A stretch of DNA of 5,841 nt, taken from Acidobacteriota bacterium (lineage in GTDB: Bacteria; Acidobacteriota; Terriglobia; Terriglobales; Acidobacteriaceae). A program made the position numbers and the translations under genes. The stretch is from positions 1 through 5,841 of the forward strand of contig JAJZFR010000265.1 of the NCBI GenBank assembly GCA_021805265.1, written 5' to 3'. A model generated the notes under the pieces. The model had not been told where the DNA came from. It did no database searches and saw nothing but the letters and a program-made list of their open reading frames with translations. This document shows positions 1-5,012 of the stretch, piece by piece. Numbering within the stretch: the first letter of the stretch is position 1; every line of letters starts with the position of its first letter.

Positions 1-15
1 GATGGCTTCAGGCAT
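1..15 (-). CDS. Start of a minus-strand gene running off the left edge (product unknown)
   Basis: Only five codons are visible (Met-Pro-Glu-Ala-Ile), so no function can be given. The start is proposed because the minus strand has ATG at 15-13, preceded by an AGGAG Shine-Dalgarno core at 28-24 with eight bases between. This is the clearest ribosome binding site in the window. The gene would be divergent from the transporter to its right. The call could be chance; the sequence left of base 1 would settle it by showing whether the frame stays open. Confidence 0.4.
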
Positions 16-247
16 GGTGGAGACTCCTGTGCGCGGGGCGTGCGAAAAGCGCTCGCAATAACAATAGCCGAGCGGGGGTGCAATAGGGAAGATTTGTGTG
101 CATACGAGTTTGAGGCGATCAACGGAGATATGTCCATACTCAGTTCCAGGCGGGAGCGTCTCTCGATAGCTTTGGTGACGTGTCCTTTGCCGAGTACGCT
201 TTGTGGGGCTGTATGGAACCGTGAAAAAGAAGTGTAGGCTTGGCGGA
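16..247. other. Divergent intergenic region
   Basis: This region separates the proposed left-edge minus-strand gene from the plus-strand transporter and should hold promoters for both. One plus-strand frame is open from base 1 to a TAG ending at 237, but its translation shows no recognisable family, no hydrophobic pattern and no convincing ribosome binding site, so I do not call a gene. I see no strong -35/-10 pair. On the minus strand, TTGCAC followed 16 bases later by TGTTAT (around 61-90) is a poor candidate promoter. No tRNA or strong hairpin was seen. Confidence 0.4.
24..28 (-). promoter_or_regulatory. Shine-Dalgarno site for the left-edge minus-strand gene
   Basis: The plus strand reads CTCCT, giving AGGAG on the minus strand, eight bases before the ATG at 15-13. 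It is a consensus match with acceptable spacing and is the main reason for proposing a gene start there. Confidence 0.4.
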
Positions 248-1837
248 ATGAGCATGAGAGTCGCAACGGGAGACGAGAAGAGCGAGCGGAAGGTCAGCAG
301 TCCATCGCGCGAGCGGCACGCGCTGGGTGTGCTTTGCGGGCTTGCGGCGGGCGCGTGGCTGGGGGGAGCCGAGGCACCGATCAAAGTTGTTACGGGGTCA
401 ATGAGTCCGTTTGCGGTTTCGCTGTGCATGGTGGCCGGGGTGTTTGTTGCGCGGTGGACGTTTCCGACGCTGCTGCGGGGGACGGGGTCGATCTTCGGCG
501 ATCTACGGGCGCAGCCGCACCTGATGGTGTGGGCGGTGCTGGCCGGAGCGCTTTGGGCGGTGGCGAATACGCTGACGGTGTTTGCCATACGGGATGTTGG
601 GCTGGGGGTGGCATTTCCGCTGTGGAACGCGAACTGCCTGATTGGGCTGCTGTGGGGGGTGGTGCTTTTTCGCGAGCTGCGCGGGGCGAGCCTGGGCAAT
701 CGGCTGAAGGTTGGTGGCGGGGCGGTGGGGATTGTGGCGTCGGCGATGGTGCTGGGGCTGAGCCTGATGCCGGATCATGGCGGAGCCTCGGCGACGGGGC
801 ATGCCTTGGCGGGAATTGTGGCGGCGCTGGGGGCCAGCCTGCTGTGGGGCACGATGTATGTGCCGTATCGCAAGGCTTACCTGAGCGGGATGAATCCGCT
901 GTCGTTCGTGACGGTGTTTACGGTGGGCGAGCTGGGGACGATGACGGTGCTGGCGGTTACGCTGGGTGGCGGCGGTCATGCGCTGGGGCGGGAGCTGGGA
1001 TCGAATCGCGGGAGCCTGTTCTGGCTGTTTGTGGGCGGGTTCTGCTGGGTGATTGGGGATATTTTTCAGCAGTATGCGACGAAATTCATTGGTATCGGTC
1101 GGGGGATTCCGCTGTCGAATACGAATCAGCTTTGGGGGCTTGGTTGGGGGGCGCTGGTGTTTGGCGAGCTGGCCGGGGTGAGCCGAGCGCACGTTTGGCA
1201 GGTGGTGGGCGGCTCGGTGGCGATGGCGCTGAGCGCGCTGGCGATCAGTACGGCCGCGGCCGGGGAAGGCGAAGAGCGCGAGACTGAGGCAGCGATGCTG
1301 CGCGAGAGCCGGCACTACGGCCTGGAGCGCGAGGTGGGCGGCGCGGGAGACGATACGCGCGATCCTCCGGGAGCGAGGGATGCGCAGGGCGGACGGGTGC
1401 ATGCCGGTCGGGATGGGTTGATTGTGATTTTGGCGGTGGGGATATTTCTTACGCTTGGCTGGTTTGCCGCGCGGCCCGGAGTGCTGTTTCACGGGGGCTG
1501 GGCGCTGGGGCTATCGGCGGTCAGCGTGGCGATGTCGATGGGGGTGGGCTGGCGGCTATGGAGCCAGACGGGATTCAGCGAGAGTTCCGGAGCGGGGAAA
1601 CGGCTACCGGGGGAGACGAAGGAAACCCGCGTCTCAAAAGCGAGACACGGGGCACCCAGGTTATCGTTTGCGATGGATCGAGATGAGGATACAGGAGAGG
1701 CTCAGGGTACGGAGATTCGAGCGGTCCGATCTGGCTTTCGGGCGATGGCGGGATCGATTCTTCGGGATGTACAGTTCTGGATTCCGGCGAGTGTTCTGGG
1801 GCTTGGGATTCTGATGCTGGCGCTGATTCGGGGCTGA
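248..1837 (+). CDS. DMT-superfamily (GRP/RhaT-like sugar) transporter with extended C-terminus
   Basis: This is a polytopic inner-membrane transporter, probably for a sugar or small metabolite; the substrate is unknown. From the ATG at 248 it has 529 residues. The core shows about ten hydrophobic segments (roughly 24-44, 52-70, 91-112, 120-141, 153-173, 186-208, 217-239, 257-275, 288-308, 317-337). The two halves repeat a pattern typical of the superfamily: LFRELRG at 140-146 and VFGELAG at 304-310 each close the fourth segment of a five-helix half. Family members usually end after helix ten, near 340-360 residues. This one continues with a charged linker (338-389), two more hydrophobic segments (390-408, 413-433), a second hydrophilic linker (436-508) and a final segment (509-527). 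The start is uncertain. ATG 254 has GGCGGA six bases upstream, ATG 248 has TAGG nine bases upstream, and a GTG at 203 is in frame without a good ribosome site. The second linker contains a palindromic repeat. Confidence 0.8.
   Translation: MSMRVATGDEKSERKVSSPSRERHALGVLCGLAAGAWLGGAEAPIKVVTGSMSPFAVSLCMVAGVFVARWTFPTLLRGTGSIFGDLRAQPHLMVWAVLAGALWAVANTLTVFAIRDVGLGVAFPLWNANCLIGLLWGVVLFRELRGASLGNRLKVGGGAVGIVASAMVLGLSLMPDHGGASATGHALAGIVAALGASLLWGTMYVPYRKAYLSGMNPLSFVTVFTVGELGTMTVLAVTLGGGGHALGRELGSNRGSLFWLFVGGFCWVIGDIFQQYATKFIGIGRGIPLSNTNQLWGLGWGALVFGELAGVSRAHVWQVVGGSVAMALSALAISTAAAGEGEERETEAAMLRESRHYGLEREVGGAGDDTRDPPGARDAQGGRVHAGRDGLIVILAVGIFLTLGWFAARPGVLFHGGWALGLSAVSVAMSMGVGWRLWSQTGFSESSGAGKRLPGETKETRVSKARHGAPRLSFAMDRDEDTGEAQGTEIRAVRSGFRAMAGSILRDVQFWIPASVLGLGILMLALIRG
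1626..1651. repeat. REP-like palindrome inside the transporter gene
   Basis: The arms CCCG-C-GTCTC (1626-1635) and GAGAC-A-CGGG (1642-1651) pair with one mismatch around the six-base loop AAAAGC. GCACCC follows, so the right side reads GAGACACGGGGCACCC. I recall similar CTC-AAAA-GAG palindromes followed by GGGGCACC as dispersed repeats in Acidobacteriaceae genomes; this comes from memory and was not searched. It lies in the hydrophilic linker before the last membrane segment of the transporter, where it encodes about Thr460-Gly468. Confidence 0.5.
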
Positions 1838-1928
1838 TTCAGGGCTGATTCGGGGTTGATTCAGGGTTGATGCTGGAGCTGATTCGGGGTTGATTCGGGG
1901 CGGAGATCAGGGGCGGAGATCAGGGGTG
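1825..1928. repeat. Degenerate 11-13 bp tandem array between convergent genes
   Basis: Units read GATTCGGGGCT (1825), GATTCAGGGCT (1836), GATTCGGGGTT (1847), GATTCAGGGTT (1858), the 12-mer GATGCTGGAGCT (1869), GATTCGGGGTT (1881) and GATTCGGGGCG (1892). These are followed by two perfect 13-bp copies of GGGGCGGAGATCA (1897-1909 and 1910-1922). The first unit encodes the last codons of the transporter, whose TGA (1835-1837) falls at the junction of units one and two. The minus-strand methyltransferase stop (1920-1922) falls in the last copy. The array therefore fills all 82 bases between the two genes. There is no hairpin with a T-tract, so I do not call an intrinsic terminator. Confidence 0.85.
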
Positions 1929-2642
1929 AGTGGCGGAATCCGGCCTGCGCCAGAGCTGGCTGACGAGGAGGCCGCGTAGGTGGTGCTGTTCGGCTTCGAG
2001 TTGCCATCCCGCTGCCGCGAGGGCGGCGGCGTAATCAGGGAGCCGCTGCGGGCCGAGATGGGTCAGGAGACGAAAGGCGCGATAGAGCAGCGCGATGAGT
2101 GGGCGGGCCAGGGCTTGCATCCAGCCGGAGTCGGGAATGGCGAATTCGGAGACGAGCCAGAGGGCGTGGGGCGCGGAGGCGCTGGCGAGTTGGCGAGCGA
2201 GCGCGGCAACCTCGGGGGTGGTGAGGCAGTCGAGGAAGAAGTGGGTGACGATGAGGTCAGGGGGATTTTGCCGATCTTCTGGCCGCCAATGGCGCAGGTC
2301 GGCCTGTTCGGTGGTGAGCCTGTCAGCGAATCGACGAGCGCGCCGGCGCAAGGCGGCCAGCATGGCGGCGCTGCCGTCGATGGCGTGAACGCGCAGGGCG
2401 GGCGCACGGGCGAGGAGGCGCGCGGTGAAGCGTCCGTCGCCATCGCCGAGAACGAGAGCGCGAGTGTGCTGGGCGGCAGCGGCGAGGAAACAAAAGCGGC
2501 AGCGCTCGAGACAGGGGCCAAAGCTCGAGTACTCCATCCAGCGATAGATGCGGGCGAGGCGGTCGAAGTCGGGTGGGTGGTTTTCCGGGGAAGCTGCCGG
2601 ACGGGCACCCTCGGTCGCAGCGGCAGGCGGACGGGGAGGCAA
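1920..2642 (-). CDS. Class I SAM-dependent methyltransferase, UbiE/MenG-like; start uncertain
   Basis: This is a soluble, Rossmann-fold methyltransferase with an unknown acceptor. Numbered from the only in-frame ATG (2537-2535), motif I is VLGDGDGRF at 29-37. The acidic loop is AIDGSAAML at 52-60, with Asp54 expected to bind the SAM ribose. The motif IV region is DLIVTHFFLDCLT at 94-106. The C-terminal part (YRAFRLLTHLGPQRLPDY, then GLLVSQLWRR) recalls UbiE-type proteins. The conserved-looking stretch FDRLARIYRW lies just before that ATG, so the real start is probably upstream. In-frame candidates are TTG at 2642, used here (240 residues), CTG at 2696 and GTG at 2816, which would overlap the UbiA-like gene; none has a good ribosome site. 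The residues before FDRL are Pro/Ala-rich and look like linker. It lies downstream of the UbiA-like gene in the same direction, probably co-transcribed with it. The end is firm, the start is not. Confidence 0.75.
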   Translation of the reverse strand: MPPRPPAAATEGARPAASPENHPPDFDRLARIYRWMEYSSFGPCLERCRFCFLAAAAQHTRALVLGDGDGRFTARLLARAPALRVHAIDGSAAMLAALRRRARRFADRLTTEQADLRHWRPEDRQNPPDLIVTHFFLDCLTTPEVAALARQLASASAPHALWLVSEFAIPDSGWMQALARPLIALLYRAFRLLTHLGPQRLPDYAAALAAAGWQLEAEQHHLRGLLVSQLWRRPDSATHP

Positions 2643-2650
2643 GGCCGCAC

Positions 2651-2668
2651 AGGTTGAGCAGGTTGAGC
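2651..2668. repeat. Two perfect 9-bp tandem copies
   Basis: AGGTTGAGC occurs at 2651-2659 and again at 2660-2668. If translation of the methyltransferase starts upstream, it encodes the repeated Ser-Thr-Cys of the poorly conserved N-terminal linker. Confidence 0.6.
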
Positions 2669-2697
2669 GAGCAGGAGGATTGCGAGGTTCGGTCAGA

Positions 2698-2805
2698 GCA
2701 GTTTCACAGTTTCTATGCCCGAGCCAAAATTGCGAGGTGCAGCTTTTCTTAAGGAAAAGCTGCGCGAAGATACCCTCCCGCTGGGTAAACCTACTGTGAA
2801 ACTGC
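2698..2805. repeat. 108-bp nested inverted-repeat element
   Basis: The outer arms GCAGTTTCACAGT (2698-2710) and ACTGTGAAACTGC (2793-2805) are perfect 13-bp inverted repeats. Inside them a second perfect 10-bp stem, GCAGCTTTTC (2739-2748) with GAAAAGCTGC (2754-2763), closes a five-base loop. A smaller stem, TACCC (2771-2775) with GGGTA (2783-2787), sits in the right half. The whole is less GC-rich than its surroundings. It begins one base beyond the stop of the UbiA-like gene (2807-2809) and separates it from the methyltransferase. It encodes no gene of its own and has no T-tract. It looks like a small non-autonomous mobile element or REP/MITE-type repeat. No target-site duplication is visible at these boundaries. 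Confidence 0.7.
2739..2763. repeat. Inner hairpin of the nested element
   Basis: A perfect 10-bp stem (2739-2748 with 2754-2763) with loop TTAAG can be extended by a G-T wobble and one more pair. Neither strand has a run of T after it (GCGAAG on plus, ACCTCG on minus), so it is not a normal intrinsic terminator. It could pause transcription or protect the end of a UbiA-like transcript. Confidence 0.65.
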
Positions 2806-2806
2806 T

Positions 2807-3739
2807 TTAACGCCACGCCAGACTCAGGAGGAGCGGGAAGAGCGGGGTTAGGAGTACGAAATCGGCGGCGGCGCGGAGGGTGAGCGCGCTGAGGGATACG
2901 GATTTTCGCTCGGCCAGGCGGTCCAGCCCGGCGAGGAGCGCTGCGCTGGCGGCCACGCAGGCGAGGAGGGCCGCAGGGCGCGGCGCAGCGCGGGAAACGG
3001 CAAGAATGGCGGCGAGGAGGGAGCTGGCGGCGAGGAGCGCGGCGAGCCATCCTCCCGCAGCGGCTCGCGCATCCCAGCGCTCGATGAGCCAGCAGTTGAG
3101 CCAGGCGAGGAGGAAGCAGGCGGCCATGGGCGCGAGCATCTGCGCGGTTCCGGCGCGGGTTCGAGCCAGAGTGGGCGCGGCGCAGACCAGGGTAAAGAGC
3201 AGCCCGACCATGGCCTCCTTGGAGAGGCGAAGCCACCAGCGGCGGGGTCCGCCGGCCAGGCGCGACATGTGTCCGCTGTGAACGGCGACAAAGTACGCTG
3301 CTGCCGCGAGGGCCAGGACGGCGTTTCGCTGGCGGACGGACGGGGCCATATCGGCGAAGACCAGCCTGACGGCAATGGTCATGGCGGCGACCGCGACGGG
3401 GAGGAATATCCAGCGGTAGCGCCAGTGGAAGTAGTGTCGTTCGCGGAGGGGGGTGGTGGCGCGCCAGGCGTCGAGCAGGCGGTCGGCGATGTAAATGGCC
3501 CAGGTGCCGAGTCCGAGGGCAACGGGAATCCATAGGGGTAGCCTGACACTGGCGGCCCAGGCAAAGCCGAGCGCCCAGCAGACGGCGGCAGTGGGAGCGT
3601 CGAGGCTGGTGAGGTGCCAGAGGCCGAGCAGGCTTATCCATGGCGACAGCGAGGCCGACCTCGAGTGCGGGGTGGGGAGCGAAGCCGGTTTCGAGGGCTT
3701 TGGCGATTGCGGATTTTTGACCGGTGGAAGCGGCGGCAC
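2807..3739 (-). CDS. UbiA-superfamily-like polytopic membrane protein
   Basis: The 310-residue protein has a Pro/Ser-rich, apparently disordered N-terminus (1-33) and then about eight or nine hydrophobic segments. After the helix at 71-85 comes YIADRLLDAWR (83-93), with Asp86 and Asp90 spaced DxxxD like the first Mg-pyrophosphate site of UbiA prenyltransferases. A second polar cluster, NCWLIERWD (215-223), could stand in for the second acidic motif but is not a canonical match. Other polar residues within hydrophobic regions are Lys174-Glu175 and Arg289/Asp293. Typical UbiA enzymes are 280-320 residues, so the length fits. Prenyl transfer to an aromatic or similar acceptor is inferred, not shown; it may be a diverged non-enzymatic homologue. 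The start is GTG at 3739 with no Shine-Dalgarno, but a TACAAT hexamer sits at -12 to -7. The methyltransferase lies directly downstream, and alaC is divergent. Confidence 0.65.
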   Translation of the reverse strand: MPPLPPVKNPQSPKPSKPASLPTPHSRSASLSPWISLLGLWHLTSLDAPTAAVCWALGFAWAASVRLPLWIPVALGLGTWAIYIADRLLDAWRATTPLRERHYFHWRYRWIFLPVAVAAMTIAVRLVFADMAPSVRQRNAVLALAAAAYFVAVHSGHMSRLAGGPRRWWLRLSKEAMVGLLFTLVCAAPTLARTRAGTAQMLAPMAACFLLAWLNCWLIERWDARAAAGGWLAALLAASSLLAAILAVSRAAPRPAALLACVAASAALLAGLDRLAERKSVSLSALTLRAAADFVLLTPLFPLLLSLAWR

Positions 3740-3745
3740 AGAATG

Positions 3746-3751
3746 ATTGTA
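3746..3751 (-). promoter_or_regulatory. -10-like hexamer TACAAT for the UbiA-like gene
   Basis: The minus strand reads TACAAT, five of six matches to TATAAT. The hexamer occupies positions -12 to -7 if transcription starts at the GTG start codon at 3739, which would give a leaderless message and fits the absence of a ribosome binding site. The best -35 at normal spacing matches only about three of six bases. Confidence 0.4.
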
Positions 3752-3821
3752 AAGCGGCTGGCGATGCGGAGTGAGCGAATGGGATCATTTCGCGACCCGG
3801 CGCGACGAAACGAAAATGCAC

Positions 3822-3827
3822 TAAGAT
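3822..3827 (+). promoter_or_regulatory. -10-like hexamer TAAGAT before alaC
   Basis: TAAGAT matches TATAAT at four of six positions and lies at -12 to -7 relative to the alaC ATG at 3834, which would also allow a leaderless transcript. TAAGG (3827-3831) overlaps it and could instead be a Shine-Dalgarno, but with only two bases to the ATG it is unusually close. No -35 element is recognisable at normal spacing. Confidence 0.3.
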
Positions 3828-3833
3828 AAGGCG

Positions 3834-5012
3834 ATGAACGAGTTCAGCCGAATCAAGCGACTGCCCCCCTACGTCTTCAACATTACCGGCGAGATGAAGG
3901 TCTCTGCGCGACGGCGCGGCGAGGACATTATCGACTTTGGGATGGGCAACCCAGATGGGGCGACGCCGAAGCACATTGTGGACAAGATGATCGAGGCGGC
4001 GCAGAAGCCGGTTACGCATCGCTACTCGGTGTCGAAGGGGATTCCGCGGCTGCGGCGGGCGATCACGAACTGGTACAAGTCGCGCTACGATGTTGACCTC
4101 GATGCGGACAAGGAAGCGATCGTAACGATCGGGTCGAAGGAGGGGATCTCGCACTTGTGTCTGGCGATTCTGGACTCGAACGACACGGTCATTGTGCCCA
4201 ACCCGAGCTATCCGATTCACATTTACGGGCCGGCCATCGCCGGGGCTCACGTGGTGAGTGTGCCGGTTCACAATCAGGAGCAGTTCCTTGCGGAGCTGGA
4301 GAACCTGATCCCGCGGATGATGCCGCGACCGAAGGCGCTGATCGTGAATTTTCCCTCGAACCCGACGACGGAGTGTGTGGAGCTGCCGTTTCTGGCGCGG
4401 CTGGTGGAGCTGGCGCGCGAGTATGGCTTTTACCTGATCCACGATCTGGCGTATGCGGACATTGCGTTTGACGGGTATCGCCCGCCGAGCGTGATGCAGG
4501 TTCCGGGCGCGAAGGAAGTTGCGGTGGAGTTCTTTACGCTGTCGAAAAGCTACAACATGCCGGGCTGGCGGGTGGGCTTCATGGTGGGCAATCCGACGCT
4601 GGTCGGGGCGCTGGGTCGGCTCAAGAGTTACTTCGACTACGGGACATTCACGCCGATTCAGGTGGCGTCGATTCTGGCCCTCGAAGGGCCGCAGGAGTGC
4701 GTGGCGGAGATTTGCGAGACTTATCGCCGGCGTCGCGATGTTCTGGTCGAGGGGCTGAACAAGGCCGGCTGGCAGGTTGGTCTGCCGAAGGCGACGATGT
4801 TTGTGTGGGCCAGAATTCCGGAGCCGTACCGAGGGCTTGGCTCGCTGGAGTTCAGCAAGCTGCTGCTGACGGAGGCCAAAGTTGCGGTCAGCCCCGGCAT
4901 CGGATTTGGGGAATACGGGGACGGGCACGTGCGGTTTTCGCTGATCGAAAACGAAGAGCGCACTCGCCAGGCACTGCGCGGGATACGCGCGATGTTGGCG
5001 GTAACGGCTTAA
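3834..5012 (+). CDS. alaC: Alanine-synthesising transaminase (AlaC family)
   Basis: This is a PLP-dependent fold type I aminotransferase, cytoplasmic, expected to make alanine from pyruvate with glutamate as amino donor. At 392 residues it is the family's usual size. The sequence follows E. coli AlaC closely as I recall it: RLPPYVFNITGEMK (9-22), DFGMGNPDGATP (34-45), TIGSKEGISHL (98-108), VPNPSYPIHIYG (121-132) and EFFTLSKSYNMPGWRVGFM (232-250). Lys238 is the PLP Schiff-base lysine, Asp204 in HDLAYAD should contact the pyridine nitrogen, Asn176 and Tyr207 hold the cofactor, Arg246 binds its phosphate, and Arg367 in HVRF should bind the substrate carboxylate. All these residues are present, so it should be active. 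The ATG at 3834 fits the family N-terminus. The related LL-diaminopimelate aminotransferases are the main alternative, but the N-terminal and SLEF signatures favour AlaC. It is divergent from the UbiA-like gene and convergent with ligA, whose stop codon it overlaps. Confidence 0.92.
   Translation: MNEFSRIKRLPPYVFNITGEMKVSARRRGEDIIDFGMGNPDGATPKHIVDKMIEAAQKPVTHRYSVSKGIPRLRRAITNWYKSRYDVDLDADKEAIVTIGSKEGISHLCLAILDSNDTVIVPNPSYPIHIYGPAIAGAHVVSVPVHNQEQFLAELENLIPRMMPRPKALIVNFPSNPTTECVELPFLARLVELAREYGFYLIHDLAYADIAFDGYRPPSVMQVPGAKEVAVEFFTLSKSYNMPGWRVGFMVGNPTLVGALGRLKSYFDYGTFTPIQVASILALEGPQECVAEICETYRRRRDVLVEGLNKAGWQVGLPKATMFVWARIPEPYRGLGSLEFSKLLLTEAKVAVSPGIGFGEYGDGHVRFSLIENEERTRQALRGIRAMLAVTA

Larger units (their letters stand above)
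3740..3833. promoter_or_regulatory. 94-bp divergent promoter region between the UbiA-like gene and alaC
   Basis: This short gap must drive both genes. A weak dyad, TTTCG (3788-3792) and CGAAA (3806-3810), with a further CGAAA at 3811-3815, might be an operator, but its arms are too short to be sure. No consensus -35 element was found for either direction. Confidence 0.5.

Noticed and set aside
40..237. Small plus-strand open frame (65 codons from a GTG)
   Set aside because: No ribosome binding site, no recognisable composition or family, and the frame is also open to the window edge; it is more likely intergenic.
334..1287. Plus-strand open frame of 317 codons overlapping the transporter
   Set aside because: It is a Gly/Arg/Ala-rich shifted-frame reading without recognisable domains; the transporter frame has the hydrophobic periodicity.
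503..1492. Minus-strand open frame of 329 codons opposite the transporter
   Set aside because: Its translation is rich in Arg, His, Gln and Pro with no family signature, while the opposite strand encodes a clear membrane protein.
2739..2763. Intrinsic transcription terminator
   Set aside because: The stem is strong, but no T-tract follows on either strand, so it is treated as part of the repeat element.
2643..4928. Very long open minus-strand frame (about 1000 codons in all) running from inside alaC through the UbiA-like gene into the methyltransferase
   Set aside because: Only the last part (from about 2642 down to 1920) looks like a protein. The rest is Arg/Pro/His-rich antisense of alaC and an out-of-frame reading of the UbiA-like gene, as expected in high-GC DNA.
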